A DNA stretch of 64,000 bases from Saprospiraceae bacterium (GCA_016717145.1 JADKGD010000007.1:1-64000); one strand, 5' to 3'; shown: positions 27,701-37,844, numbered from the stretch's first letter. Numbers and translations are program-made. The notes: generated by a model not told the origin, from the letters alone.

Positions 27701-28376
27701 TAAAAAGGCCAAAATTCCAATCGTTCACACCACTTAGTATTTTTTTTGACCAACCTACAGGTAGCTTGCAATCATTAAAATTCTCACCCATTACTATTGA
27801 GCCTCCCTTAGTACCGGTTACTTTTATATTGTCAAAACCTGCCCACCATGCAAATTCTCCGTTGTCTTTATACTCTATAATGATGCGCATACTGTCGGAG
27901 GCCAATAAACTAAGGTCAGAAGTCATAAGCAAAAAGTCTGAAAATTTATTACCTGTTGTATTAACATCTTTAAATTCCCTAAGGACATACTCTTTAACCC
28001 CATTGTCAATAATGATACGCATCACTTCACTTTTATCTCTCCGGAAATGTACCTGTGCTTCAAAATCAAGATCTGTATAGTCTGAACCATCAAAATAATC
28101 TGAAATAAACCTTATTGTATATGCCTCGGTTTTATCACCTGTTAAATCATCGTCAATAATAAGCATGCAGCTTCCATTAATCGATGACCCTTCAGCTTTT
28201 GGGTTGGTGGGTAGACCAACTGACCAAGCAACGTTTTGATTGCCCTCAAGTTTATAACTCCATTTATCTGATAATATACAATCATTAAAATCATCAAAAA
28301 ACAAGATATCCTGACCTGACGACTTTACGATCATTAAAATGCAGATTATGATAATTTTGATTGTCCTCGGTAACAT
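24717..28376 (-). CDS. Large modular secreted protein with SprB repeats and T9SS signal
   Basis: A 1219-residue protein with a signal peptide (TIKIIIICILMIVKSSGQ). It then has two tandem modules starting FDDFNDC and NFNDCKL and ending WWAGFDNIKV or WWVGFDNVKV (about residues 25-360). Three pre-peptidase/PPC-like modules follow, each opening with DRC or NC and ending in YIIRISG, YIQVSG or YVQIG (to about 790). After that come several SprB-type repeats (GGLAPYQVAWSNG, GGEAPYTYAWSNGQTTE), as in gliding and adhesion proteins. The C-terminal sorting domain (LELYPNPVVSMLYVTF) marks type IX secretion. It is probably a cell-surface adhesin or binding protein; no catalytic domain is visible. Confidence 0.88.
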   Translation of the reverse strand: MLPRTIKIIIICILMIVKSSGQDILFFDDFNDCILSDKWSYKLEGNQNVAWSVGLPTNPKAEGSSINGSCMLIIDDDLTGDKTEAYTIRFISDYFDGSDYTDLDFEAQVHFRRDKSEVMRIIIDNGVKEYVLREFKDVNTTGNKFSDFLLMTSDLSLLASDSMRIIIEYKDNGEFAWWAGFDNIKVTGTKGGSIVMGENFNDCKLPVGWSKKILSGVNDWNFGLFNDGKSIDGSCFVYFNDDILGEAAPLSKIQISSPEFDAASFAEYRLTYDLIFRFYEKNEYLQLFVDNGKELLPVKIYTGDFGGPEVTKSKKDTIDLSAFRSEKIRLVWEYNDGGFAWWVGFDNVKVIGKGSLNDRCAKASSLLPDGVCLPFDNYNALSSDDINVAVDSTNIGYLYYQFSNVPANNYHIKTLSAFNDQIELFKGDCSNLELLATKNRDEYGFEGENLFLESDGTSSYIIRISGKKSEFGLEKGAGCITVIPESDLTPTPASDRCLNAIPLVLNTQCTNNQNIKADFEGPLPTKNIRSRADVWYTFTPLTDGNYLFNSQADFADAISVFSGTCDSLNELVSDYSGQSMLLNGVVANQTYYIQVSGYFSTLEGHMCGEISQKTEEIAEYQNCNLALPVIMNGLCTSVSNNGAAFSGAKPSCDVYIDNDVWFSFIATKTSAYFRTKVDFEHILSIYEGNCNALNSIFCDKQSHFCQGYSRIDGLIAGKKYYVQIGSKKTQTGFKSGSICFEIQDNYPLWQQITLDVGQECVSKGAVKFTPAAVGGSGGYTFDGLGILAPAQGGESYTIQAKDTDGCVASALIKAQSCTDFGCTVIAEVSKNDASCFGSNDGQASLQISGGLAPYQVAWSNGYTELLNASLKAGNYQVTISDGSGCELTREVTISQQSQILSNHLVQAPLCHADSTGLISISAVGGEAPYTYAWSNGQTTEVLNNLPAGGYFLTITDHLGCTSESAIEITQPDEISITGNVAHVSCPNDSTGSITTFIKGGTVPFSLLWNTNINSSQISNLVAGSYTIMAQDANNCVETKQFNIIEPDTFLLKIDSSNLIVSNAVPAFINLLFEGGTKPYTYVWSKDGTAINVETEDITITETGSYSLLITDANGCIFNSPEWTVTRAVATEETNDALTLELYPNPVVSMLYVTFHTSFKVGKVRIFDETGTVFNLPGLDRIINNKMAIEVRSIPSGVYNLTCEMGNQINTMRFVKHTDW

Positions 28377-28402
28377 AAATCGATTATTTTATTTGCATTG
28401 TA

Positions 28403-28432
28403 AAAATATATAAGTTTCTTCTATTATTCAAA
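28403..28432 (-). promoter_or_regulatory. Probable promoter of the large secreted protein
   Basis: On the minus strand TTTG (28429-28432) is followed after 18 bases by TATATTTT (28403-28410), one base from TAnnTTTG. The spacing is close to the Bacteroidota -33/-7 pattern and it sits about 27 bases before the start codon. Confidence 0.4.
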
Positions 28433-28476
28433 ATAAAGTAATAAATTGCGTTGAATTTATAGCATATCAAAATATA

Positions 28477-29909
28477 ATGGCAGGTATTCAACCTTACCAA
28501 CCTTCTTTATCCAAACCTTGGGACAAACAAAGGATTATTCATTTTTATCGCAGGATTGGATATGGCCCTACCCCCACATTAATCAATACCGCTTTATTGT
28601 CTGACCCTATTGTACTGATAGAGAGCACATTAAATAGCATAAAAGCAAGGGCATTACCGGCATCGCCGATTTGGGCAAATTATACTGCCGCGGATTATGA
28701 AAATACGGACGATCTTAAATTTGAACATAGAGATCAATTTTTTGACACCATCCATGCAGATATGATTTCCGACGGTTTGAGGAGTAAATTGGTTATGTTC
28801 TGGCACAATCATTTTGTTACTCAACTTGATGTTTATGACTGCAATAATTATTTATGGAATTACTATACCATTCTCAATAGATATTGTTTGGGCAATTTTA
28901 AATTGTTTGTTCAGGAAATAGGTAAATGTCCTGCCATGCTGGTGTATCTGAATGGAAATCAAAATGAAGTAGGAAATCCAAATGAAAATTATGCCCGTGA
29001 ACTTATGGAATTATTTACCATGGGCGAAAACAATGGCTATACCCAAAATGATGTTGTCGGTGTAGCTAAATCACTTACCGGGTGGAAATGCGATATGTAT
29101 GCCTGTACAAATGTATATTTTGATAATGCAAAATTTGATAAAACCAATAAAACTATATTTGGGAAGACGGGCAGTTGGGGATTTAATGAAGTGCATAACT
29201 AAATATTTACTGAAAGAAAAACAGAAGTGGCTGAATTTGTTTGTACAAAGTTATACAGACACTTTATCCACAGCAACCCGGATCAGGAATTTGTTGGTAA
29301 GTTGGCCGAATTATTTATTGCTTCCAACTGGGAGTTATTACCGGTTTTCAAAGCTTTATTTAAAAGCGAACATTTTTTCGAAACTGAATTTATAAATGCC
29401 GTCATTAAAAATCCAGTGCATTGTTTTATTGATTTTGTAAGATTGACAGGTATCAGTGCTGCAAATGTAAGTAACGAGTATGGTACATTTAGATATGGAG
29501 CTTCTAATCTTGGTATGGAAATTTTTAATCCTATCAATGTTGCCGGTTGGCAGGAGCATCACGAATGGATCAATGAAAACACCCTTACGCAACGATGGAA
29601 TTATTGTAAAAACATTTTAGGCACGTTTACAAATGAAAAAAATAGAGAAAGTATGAGGACGCTTGCTATAAATCTGGCAGAAGGTTCTACTAACAATCCT
29701 GATTTTATTGTCAAAGCGCTTACCTTGCATTTCCTGGGTCGTGTCCTTGATGAAAATTTACATCAGTCAGCGTTAGCCTATTTTAAAGGGGATATCCTGA
29801 AAATTATTTTGAAGATTTAAGTTGGAATCTCAGCTGGAATGAAGCGCCCTATCAGGTTGCTAATCTCCTCGGTTATCTGATCAAACTTCCTGAATTTCAA
29901 TTGTCATAA
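28477..29909 (+). pseudogene. DUF1800 family protein, interrupted by a stop and a frameshift
   Basis: A DUF1800 protein of about 476 residues, found next to DUF1501 in many Bacteroidota and Planctomycetota. The N-terminal part includes FYRRIGYGPTPTLI and RSKLVMFWHNHFVTQ, and MELFTMGENNGYTQNDV is typical. The frame is stopped by TAA at 29200-29202 but continues in the same frame (IFTERKTEVAEFVC), so a single substitution would restore it. A second break lies at CC 29796-29797; one more C restores DIPENYFEDLSWNLSWNEAP to the stop at 29907. The gene is therefore probably functional and split by errors, but real decay cannot be excluded. Its function is unknown; it may help export its partner. 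Confidence 0.8.
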
Positions 29910-29921
29910 ACATTAACTAAT

Positions 29922-31541
29922 ATGTGTGAGGACCATAAAAAAGATAGAAAGGGCCGATCAATCGATAATCCTGAAGATCATCAATTAGACCATCAAAAGT
30001 GGAAAAGAAGGGATTTCCTGCAGTCTGCAGGGTTATTTACTGCCGGCCTTACAGCAACTTTTAGTGGAATACCGCTTTATGCAATGGGTACTTCTACCCT
30101 ACTTGCACCATTGAATAATTTAGAGACGGACAGAGTGCTGGTTTTAATTCAGCTACGTGGAGGAAATGACGGCCTGAATACAGTAATAAACAGGTTTGAT
30201 AATACCTATTATAATATTAGACCAAATATTGCTGTCAAAGAACAAAACTTGTGGGCACTTAACAGCAAAACAGGTATGCCAAACAGGATGTTGGATCTTA
30301 AACCAATGTGGGAAGAAAATAAAATGAAGATTATTCAGAATGTAGGTTACCCTGACCCAAATTACTCTCATTTCAGATCTTCTGATATTTGGGCAACATC
30401 GTCAGACACCGAAGAATTCGTGAATACCGGCTGGATAGGTCGTTACTTTGATCAGGATTTACCTGCCTTCATTGATGCACAGCCTACCATTCCTCCTGCT
30501 ATGCAAATTGGTGTTCAGACAGATTTGATTTTTCAAGGTGATAGGGCAAATCTTGCACTAGCCATCAGCAGTCCTCAGGAGTTCTATAAATTGGCTATTA
30601 CCGGTCAGTTGTACGATCTAAAGAGCCTTACTAACACACCAAAAGATCAGGAACTTTTTTATGTCAGGCAAGTAGCAAATAGTGCATTTAGATATAGCCA
30701 GTCCATTAGTGCTGCTTATAATAGAGGCCGAAATGAAGTTAATTATCCTGACTCCAATCTTGCCCAGCAGCTTGCAATCGTGTCAAGATTGATCAAAGGT
30801 AGATTAGGGACAAAAGTTTATATGGTGTATATAGATGGTTTTGATACCCATGCTGAACAGTATGACAAACACCTTGCACTTCTGAATACGATTTCAACAT
30901 CGGTGTCTGCTTTCTATAAAGATCTTGAAAAACAGCAAATGGACGACAAAGTTCTTGGTATGACTTTTTCTGAATTTGGCAGAACCATTGGGGAAAACGG
31001 ATCTATTGGTACTGATCACGGAACAGGTGCACCAATGCTAATGTTTTGCAAAGGAATAGGAAAAGACATTGTTGGCACACCACCTGACTTAGTGAATCTT
31101 GGTGAGTACGGTGATCCGAACTATGGCATAGATTTCAGAGATGTGTATGCGTCGTTACTTCAAAATTGGTTTGGAATGGAAGCCGAAATATCTGATTACA
31201 TCATCGGAAAAGACAGAAGCCCTATCCCGAATCTTGTCCCTGTTAAAAATCCGGCTATCGGGTCCGAAGAATTTGGAGCCCTATTAGGACATAAATTATC
31301 AACAGAAAATCCTGAAAACCTTCAAATCCTTTTTGCCATGTTGCACGATGGCCCTGTTGTTCTTGACATCCTAGACAGAAGTGGACAGGTCATCAGACCA
31401 ATTATCAATGAATTTAGAACAAAAGGAACTCATACAGTGTCTATAAATACGAAAAAATACGCCCTAAATAAAGGAGAATATCAATATAGACTCAAGACAG
31501 GGGGAAAAATATATCAACGACTTTTACTCATAACCAAGTGA
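29922..31541 (+). CDS. DUF1501 family exported protein
   Basis: A 539-residue alkaline phosphatase/sulfatase-fold protein of the DUF1501 family. A twin-arginine motif (RRDFLQSAG, Arg 29-30) precedes a hydrophobic stretch, so export through Tat is likely. LIQLRGGNDGLNTV and FSEFGRTIGENGSIGTDHG, the family's core motifs, are intact. The last 75 residues (VVLDILDRSGQVIRPI to YQYRLKTGGKIYQRLLL) resemble a type IX sorting or FlgD-like domain. It follows the DUF1800 gene by 12 bases. The function of this pair is not known. Confidence 0.85.
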   Translation: MCEDHKKDRKGRSIDNPEDHQLDHQKWKRRDFLQSAGLFTAGLTATFSGIPLYAMGTSTLLAPLNNLETDRVLVLIQLRGGNDGLNTVINRFDNTYYNIRPNIAVKEQNLWALNSKTGMPNRMLDLKPMWEENKMKIIQNVGYPDPNYSHFRSSDIWATSSDTEEFVNTGWIGRYFDQDLPAFIDAQPTIPPAMQIGVQTDLIFQGDRANLALAISSPQEFYKLAITGQLYDLKSLTNTPKDQELFYVRQVANSAFRYSQSISAAYNRGRNEVNYPDSNLAQQLAIVSRLIKGRLGTKVYMVYIDGFDTHAEQYDKHLALLNTISTSVSAFYKDLEKQQMDDKVLGMTFSEFGRTIGENGSIGTDHGTGAPMLMFCKGIGKDIVGTPPDLVNLGEYGDPNYGIDFRDVYASLLQNWFGMEAEISDYIIGKDRSPIPNLVPVKNPAIGSEEFGALLGHKLSTENPENLQILFAMLHDGPVVLDILDRSGQVIRPIINEFRTKGTHTVSINTKKYALNKGEYQYRLKTGGKIYQRLLLITK

Positions 31542-31661
31542 TTGAACGCTAAGATGTATTCAATTAAAGACGCATTGGATTTTTTTTTGGTAACAACAGA
31601 ATTGTCAATAAAAAATATTATTCGAAATCAATTCGATAATGTATCGAAATTAATACTCGTT

Positions 31662-32339
31662 TTATTCTTCCATCAAATCAGGTCTCCTTTCTTTTGTTAT
31701 TCGGACAGATTCTTCAAAGCGCCATTCATCTATCAATCGGTCATTGCCTGAGAGCAATATTTCGGGAACTTTATAACCTTTATAGTCTGATGGTCTGGTG
31801 TACACCGGAGGAGCCAACAGATTATCCTGAAACGAGTCAGTCAAAGCACTTGTCTCATCATTTAATACGCCGGGTATTAATCTTCCTATGGCATCAACAA
31901 CAATGGCAGCTGCCAGCTCTCCACCGGATAATACAAAATCACCTACTGAAATTTCCATAGTGACGTGCATATTTCTAATGCGGTGATCGATGCCTTTATA
32001 ATGACCGCAAATGATTATAAGATTTTGAAAACAAGATAATCGATTGGCCATTTTCTGATTGAACGTTACTCCATCAGGTGTCATGTAAATGATCTGATCA
32101 TAAGCCCTGAGTTTCTTAAGATCTGTAATACAGGTATCAAGTGGTTCACACATCATAACCATGCCGGCTCCACCACCAAACTGATAATCGTCGATTTGTT
32201 TATGCGCACCTAAGCCATAATTTCTAAGCTGAATAATGCTGATATTAAGCAATCCTTTTTCATTTGCCCGCTTGATGATGGAATGGTCAAATGGACTTTT
32301 CAGCAATTCGGGAACGGCAGTGATAATGTCAATATACAT
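31662..32339 (-). CDS. trmD: tRNA (guanine-N1)-methyltransferase TrmD
   Basis: A 225-residue SPOUT-class enzyme that methylates G37 of tRNA with S-adenosylmethionine, keeping the reading frame during translation. The knot and active-site motifs are clear: DDYQFGGGAGMVMMCEP, CGHYKGIDHR, ISVGDFVLSGGELAA and PPVYTRP. Length is normal. It is not next to rimM or rplS, unlike the usual arrangement in other bacteria. It is convergent with the DUF1501 gene. Confidence 0.95.
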   Translation of the reverse strand: MYIDIITAVPELLKSPFDHSIIKRANEKGLLNISIIQLRNYGLGAHKQIDDYQFGGGAGMVMMCEPLDTCITDLKKLRAYDQIIYMTPDGVTFNQKMANRLSCFQNLIIICGHYKGIDHRIRNMHVTMEISVGDFVLSGGELAAAIVVDAIGRLIPGVLNDETSALTDSFQDNLLAPPVYTRPSDYKGYKVPEILLSGNDRLIDEWRFEESVRITKERRPDLMEE

Positions 32340-32489
32340 TATTTTTTAAATTTAAGCATACATTTAAATACGGCAAAGTTGCAGAAAATAAAAAGCGTTT
32401 TGCCCAAATATCCAGGGATAAATTTCAGATTCGACCCAAAAAACTTTAAAGTTTATACTGACACATCGATTAAAAAAATTTGAGCTAGT

Positions 32490-33156
32490 TTATTCGTTGA
32501 TACCGAGTAATTCCACTTCAAATATTAAAGTTGCATACGGTGGGACCGAACCTGCCCCTTTTTCTCCATAAGCCAGTTCTGCTGGTATAAAAAACCTGTA
32601 TTTATCACCCACTGACATCAATTGCAGTCCTTCAGTCCATCCTTTGATAACCTGGTTTAATGGAAAAGAGACAGGTTCTCCCCTTTGGACAGAACTATCA
32701 AAAACCTTTCCATCAGTTAACATGCCATGATAATGCGTTTTCACTTTATCTGTGGCTTTTGGCTTCAACCCGCCTAAAGGCCCCTGATTCAATACCTCAT
32801 ATTGCAATCCACTGGGCAGGCTTACAACTCCTTCTTTTTTAGCATTCTCGGCTAAAAACAATTTGCCATCATTTATTGCTTTCTCTTTCAATTTACTTTT
32901 CAAATCTAAAGTAAAATCTTTGTACATCTGATCTGCTTTTCCTTTTTCAATTTTAAACGTATTGTTGTTCATTACGTCATACATTGCCATCTCAAATGCC
33001 TTGGGATTGATATAAGTGACACCTTGCTTCTTCATGTTTTCTTACATTTAAACCTATAACATAGGAAATGCTGTCAGCTTTACTCACTAATGCCTGAGCA
33101 AAACTCAAAGAAGAAAAAAATAAAAACAAACAAGCCAATAATCCAAATACTTTCAT
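32490..33156 (-). pseudogene. FKBP-type peptidyl-prolyl isomerase, frameshifted near N-terminus
   Basis: A periplasmic FKBP of about 220 residues that speeds proline isomerisation. ATG 33156 opens a signal peptide (MKVFGLLACLFLFFSSLSFA) and the FKBP N-terminal dimerisation region (SKADSISYVIGLNV). The frame then breaks at T4 33037-33040 on the plus strand. With one base removed, the reading continues as NMKKQGVTYINPKAFEM into the intact rest (32490-33035). The catalytic domain is complete (VFDSSVQRGEPVSFPLNQVI, GWTEGLQLM, AYGEKGAG). The gene is probably intact in the cell; a 181-residue form lacking the signal would be cytoplasmic. Confidence 0.85.
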
Positions 33157-33223
33157 TTGTTTAAGTTTTATAATATAATGAGCGTTAAATTGAAAATAAT
33201 AATACAGATGTTATTTTAAATAA

Positions 33224-34615
33224 TTATTTTGACTTAAGTCCGGCATAATGCTTATAAAAATATGGTATAGTTTCGATACCTTTATAAAAATTAAACAAGC
33301 CATAATGTTCATTTGGAGAATGAATATCATCGGAATCCAGACCAAAACCCATAAGAACAGTCTTGACCTTCAGGACTTTCTCAAATAAGGCTACAATGGG
33401 AATGCTGCCACCACCCCGCACAGGAATCGGGTCTTTACCATACGTATCCTTCATAGCTAAAGCAGCAGCCTTGTATTCAGGTGTATCAGAAGGCGTTACG
33501 GCTGCCTCGCCTCCATGATGCGGACGAACTTTAACTTTGACAGATGGTGGTGCAATACTTTCAAAATACGCTTTAAACAATTTGGTGATAACATCACTTT
33601 TCTGATTTGGAACCAAGCGCATACTAATCTTTGCAAATGCCTTGGAAGGTAAAACTGTTTTTGCACCTTCCCCTATATAACCACCCCACATAACATTTAC
33701 TTCAAGAGTAGGTCTGATGGATGTCTGTTCAAGTATGGTATATCCTTTTTCACCCTGAGTATCATTAACTCCCAGCGCTTTCATATAATCCTCTCTTACA
33801 AAAGGAGCTTTATTCATTGCTGCCCTTTCATCTTCAGAAACTACAACAACATCATCATAAAAACCTGGAATGGTGATATGTTTGTCTCCGTCCTTAAGAG
33901 ATGCAATCATGTCGCACAATATGTTTACGGGGTTACCTACAGCTCCTCCGTATACGCCTGAATGCAAATCTTTATTTGGCCCGGTGATTTCAACTTCTAC
34001 ATAACTTAACCCTCTTAACCCAACCGTTATTGAAGGAACATCATTAGCAATAACAGATGTATCAGAAATTAGCACAACATCGCAGGTCAGCATCTCTTTA
34101 TGTTCTACACAAAAGGCACCAAGATTTGCTGAACCAATCTCTTCCTCACCTTCTATCATAAATTTTACATTACATGGCAGCTGATTCGTGCTGATCATTG
34201 CTTCAAAAGCTTTAACATGCATAAACATCTGGCCTTTATCGTCACATGAGCCTCTTGCAAAAATAGCGCCATCCGGATGTATGGCGGTCTTCTTTATTAC
34301 GGGTTCAAATGGTGGGCTTTCCCACAATTCCAAGGGATCAGCTGGCTGCACATCATAATGTCCATATACCAATACCGTTGGTAAAGATGAGTCAATTATA
34401 TGTTCCCCATAAATAATAGGATGACCTTTGGTCGGATAAAGTTTTACCTTAGCACAACCTGCTCTTTTTAAACTTTCCAGAACATAGTCTGCTGTAGCTG
34501 CAACTTCCTTTTTGTACGTCGGATCTGCACTTACAGAAGGCATTTTTAACATTTGAAATAATTCAGTCAAAAATCTTTCTTTGTTTTCAGCTATATATTG
34601 ATTTACAGATTGCAT
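33224..34615 (-). CDS. M20 family dipeptidase
   Basis: A 463-residue zinc dipeptidase of the M20/M25/M40 group, similar to CNDP/PepV-like enzymes. Metal ligands are in VYGHYDVQPAD (His, Asp), the SCDDKGQ bridging Asp, the GEEEIGS Glu, and a late His near HSPNEHYG. It has no signal peptide, so it acts in the cytoplasm on peptides brought in by uptake. It lies 12 bases after the prolyl oligopeptidase on the same strand, forming a peptide-degradation pair. Confidence 0.9.
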   Translation of the reverse strand: MQSVNQYIAENKERFLTELFQMLKMPSVSADPTYKKEVAATADYVLESLKRAGCAKVKLYPTKGHPIIYGEHIIDSSLPTVLVYGHYDVQPADPLELWESPPFEPVIKKTAIHPDGAIFARGSCDDKGQMFMHVKAFEAMISTNQLPCNVKFMIEGEEEIGSANLGAFCVEHKEMLTCDVVLISDTSVIANDVPSITVGLRGLSYVEVEITGPNKDLHSGVYGGAVGNPVNILCDMIASLKDGDKHITIPGFYDDVVVVSEDERAAMNKAPFVREDYMKALGVNDTQGEKGYTILEQTSIRPTLEVNVMWGGYIGEGAKTVLPSKAFAKISMRLVPNQKSDVITKLFKAYFESIAPPSVKVKVRPHHGGEAAVTPSDTPEYKAAALAMKDTYGKDPIPVRGGGSIPIVALFEKVLKVKTVLMGFGLDSDDIHSPNEHYGLFNFYKGIETIPYFYKHYAGLKSK

Positions 34616-34627
34616 AATTTAATTTTA

Positions 34628-36759
34628 TTAATTTTTAATATCTTTAACAAATGTTTTTCCCATGTTATATAAAGTAAAACTGTATTTATCAGCTGCTTCT
34701 TCAATTATTTTTGAAGTTGGTTTCCCTGCACCATGACCAGCACTTTTATCTATTCGAATAAGAACCGGATTTATTCCGGAATGATTTGATTGCAAAGCTG
34801 CAATAAACTTAAAGGAATGTGCAGGAACGACTCTGTCATCATGATCAGCCGTAGTAACCAATGTTGCAGGATATGACGATGGCTTGACATTATGTACTGG
34901 TGAATACCCCAGTAGGTAAGCGAACATTTCTTTTGATTGTTCAGATGTGCCGTAGTCATATGACCATCCAGCCCCAGCAGTAAAAGTATGGTATCTTAGC
35001 ATATCAAGGACTCCTACTGCGGGCAAAGCCACCTTAAACAAATCAGGCCGTTGGGTCATACAAGCCCCAACCAGAAGACCACCATTCGATCCCCCCGAAA
35101 TAGCAAGATTTTCACTGCTTGTATATTTGTTTTTGATAAGATATTCTGCCGCAGCTATAAAATCGTCAAATACATTTTGCTTCTTAAGTTGAGTTCCGGC
35201 ATCATGCCACTTTTTACCATATTCTCCCCCGCCTCTGATATTTGGCACGGCATAAATTCCTCCCTGTTCCATCCAAACTGCATTGGAAATACTGAAAGCA
35301 GGCGTAAGACTTATATTAAATCCCCCATATCCATAAAGCATTGTTGGATTGCTCCCATCAAGTTTAATTCCTTTTTTAGCCGTGATGATCATTGGAATTT
35401 TGGTACCATCTTTTGAAGTGTAAAAAACTTGTTTTGATTAAAAATATCCGGATTAAAGTCTATTTTTGGTTTGATGTACAATGATGATTTACCGGATGAC
35501 GGTGCATATTGATAAATTGAACCAGGTGTTATATAATTTGTAAATGAAAAATATATCTCTTTATCTTCTCTTTTAGCAGTTCCCATTGATGCAGTTCCCA
35601 GTCCAGGTAGCTCAATATTTCGAATTAGTTTACCTGAATAGTCATATTGTTTAATAATTGACAAGGCGTCTTTCATATAATGTGCAAAAAAGTAACCACA
35701 CCCTTTGCCTGCTTCAAGTACATTTTCAGTTTCAGGTATAAAATCTTTCCAGTTGGCAGGAGATGGGTTGGCGGCATCTGTGGTGACAATTTTCTGATTC
35801 GGAGCGTCTAAATTTGTAACAATATAAAGTTTAGTACCATCATTTTCCAACACGTAACTATCGCTTTCAAAATTATTCAAAATAGTAATTAATCTCTCTG
35901 ATTTTCCCAATAAATCCAGCATATACAATTCATTACCCGTCGTTGAATTTGCAGCATTAATAAATAAAAAACGCTGATCTTCTGTTACAGAACCTCCTAC
36001 ATATCTTCGTTTTTGACTAGCCCCAAAAATGACTTTGTCTTCCTCCTGAGATGTACCTAATTTGTGATAATAAAGCTTATGCTGGTCCGTTTTGGCAGAT
36101 AACTCACTACCTTTAGGTTTATCATAACTGGAATAATAAAACCCATCATTTCCTTTCCAGGACAATCCGCTGAATTTGACATCAATTATCGTATCTTCCA
36201 ATATAGTTTTAGTCCCAGCATCCATGATTATTACTTTCCTCCAGTCACTGCCGCCCTCAGAAATCTGATAGGCAACTTTTGAACCATCTTTTGAAAATTC
36301 TATTCCCGCAAGAGAAGTAGTGCCATCTTTTGAAAAAGTATTCGGATCCAAAAATATTTCAGCCTCGCCATCCTTTTCTTTACGCCATAATACAAACTGA
36401 TTTTGCAGGCCATCATTTTTGTAAAAATAAGTAAATTTACCTTCTTTGAATGGAGCCCCAAATTTTTCATAATTCCAAAGTTTTTCAAGCCTTGCTTTAT
36501 ATGCTGCTCTAAAAGGAATTTTATCCAAATAGGACGTTGTAACAGCATTTTGATCATCTACCCATTTACCTGTCTCCTGTGACAAATCATCTTCAAGCCA
36601 GTGATATGGATCAACTATAACAGTATCAAAATAGGTGGATTGAGTTGAATCCCTTCTCGTTTCAGGATACTTCAAGGGGTCTTTTAATGGTTGAGGCATT
36701 TTAGTATCTTTACACCCGAAGAAATGTATCGACAGGATAAATAGAAGAAATTTATACAT
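34628..36759 (-). pseudogene. Prolyl oligopeptidase (S9), one frameshift
   Basis: A post-proline cutting endopeptidase of about 710 residues, split into two frames. The first part (36759 to about 35430) has a lipoprotein-like leader (MYKFLLFILSIHFFGC, Cys near 16) and a seven-bladed propeller. The second (35392 to 34628) holds the catalytic domain, with Ser in ISGGSNGGLLVGA, Asp in DHDDRVVPAH and His in AGHGAGKP. Reading through T4 35432-35435 on the plus strand needs one extra base, giving NQKQVFYTSKDGTKIPMII across the break. The conserved triad and single run-length error argue that it is active in the cell. It is the first gene of an operon with the dipeptidase. Confidence 0.88.
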
Positions 36760-36854
36760 TGGAAATTAATTTGATAAAAGTTTAACTGCCTAAAAAAACA
36801 CAAAACAAAAGTAGCAATTATAAATAAACTTATCAATATGTATGATGCTTAAAA

Positions 36855-37400
36855 TTATCGTTTTACCAATGAATTAAAATGACTGTCTCTGCAATAATTA
36901 TTTGAGAATCGTTTCCACAATGTATTTTTGTGATGATTGCCACCATAATATGATAAAATCATTTCAAAATTATGCATATCCAAATAGCCTTCATAAGCCT
37001 GTATTTTGTTAAACTTTTCGTCAAGAAAAACGAAAGAAGGAAAAGACATATTGCCGGAAAGAAGATCTGCCGCCAACTCATTAAAATCATATTTACCTAT
37101 ACGCACTGAAGTATAGGACCTATCACCAATAACAAGTTTTTCTTCTGATAAAGCATTGACTCTAAATGCGTAAAAATTTTGATTTATAAATCTCGCAAGG
37201 TGATCATTATTGAGGGTAGTTTCTTCCATAAACTTGCACCATTTGCAACCGTCATAATAAAAATAAACAATAAACTTTCGATTGGAATTCTGTACCTTTT
37301 CAGAAACTAAATCAAGGTTCGTCCATTTTATATTATTTTGCCCGAATACAGGAAAAACAAACGACATTACCACACTTATAATAATAAATCTTACATTCAT
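36855..37400 (-). CDS. Exported thioredoxin-fold protein
   Basis: A 181-residue protein with a signal peptide (FIIISVVMSFVFPVFGQ) and a thioredoxin_7/DUF255-like domain. The redox motif is CKWC (Cys 52 and 55), preceded by IVYFYYDG, and a cis-Pro loop MSFPSFVFLDE follows. It is probably a periplasmic thiol-disulfide protein that reduces or shuffles exported proteins. The C-terminal 30 residues are basic and not part of the fold. Confidence 0.85.
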   Translation of the reverse strand: MNVRFIIISVVMSFVFPVFGQNNIKWTNLDLVSEKVQNSNRKFIVYFYYDGCKWCKFMEETTLNNDHLARFINQNFYAFRVNALSEEKLVIGDRSYTSVRIGKYDFNELAADLLSGNMSFPSFVFLDEKFNKIQAYEGYLDMHNFEMILSYYGGNHHKNTLWKRFSNNYCRDSHFNSLVKR

Positions 37401-37613
37401 AAAACTAAAATAATCACTTTACAAAGTTGCACACATACAAAAGTAATCATTCTAAACAATAGAATGTTGTCACATAGGAGTAAAAAATCTTTTTTTAATA
37501 AAATTTTAACAGTTTAGCTTTTCGTCTGTTTTTATGGGGCTTGCAGAAGTTTTCATCGTTTTGGCGTCTGCAATAAATGTCTGTACTAAAATTTAATAAT
37601 GGAAATCCAAATA

Positions 37614-37844
37614 TTATAAACTTACTACGTTAAAAATACTTCGTAGAATTTCTTTAACAAATTTAACGTCAGGTAAATAGAACCCTTCTTTGATGTTTGT
37701 CTCCACCAGAGTATTTTCAATTTGTAATTCACTCTGAATTGCGGTTTGAGATTGAAGATACAGAGAACTTCCAATACTGAAAAAAACAATTGCTGCTATT
37801 GCAAATTTTACACTAATCTTATGTTTCATATGGAATGTTTTCAA
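37614..37844 (-). CDS. Small exported or membrane-anchored protein
   Basis: A 76-residue protein with one hydrophobic segment (FAIAAIVFFSIGSSLYLQ) close to the start, then a mainly acidic tail. The segment could be a signal peptide or membrane anchor. An internal Met at 37829 (MKHKISVK) gives an equally good start. No family is recognised. Confidence 0.5.
   Translation of the reverse strand: MKTFHMKHKISVKFAIAAIVFFSIGSSLYLQSQTAIQSELQIENTLVETNIKEGFYLPDVKFVKEILRSIFNVVSL

Noticed and set aside
24919..28080. Several plus-strand ORFs of 75-130 codons within the large secreted protein
   Set aside because: They are antisense to a continuous 1219-codon frame with clear domains, and none has a family match.
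31542..31751. 69-codon ORF after the DUF1501 stop
   Set aside because: It overlaps the end of trmD on the other strand and has no coding character of its own.
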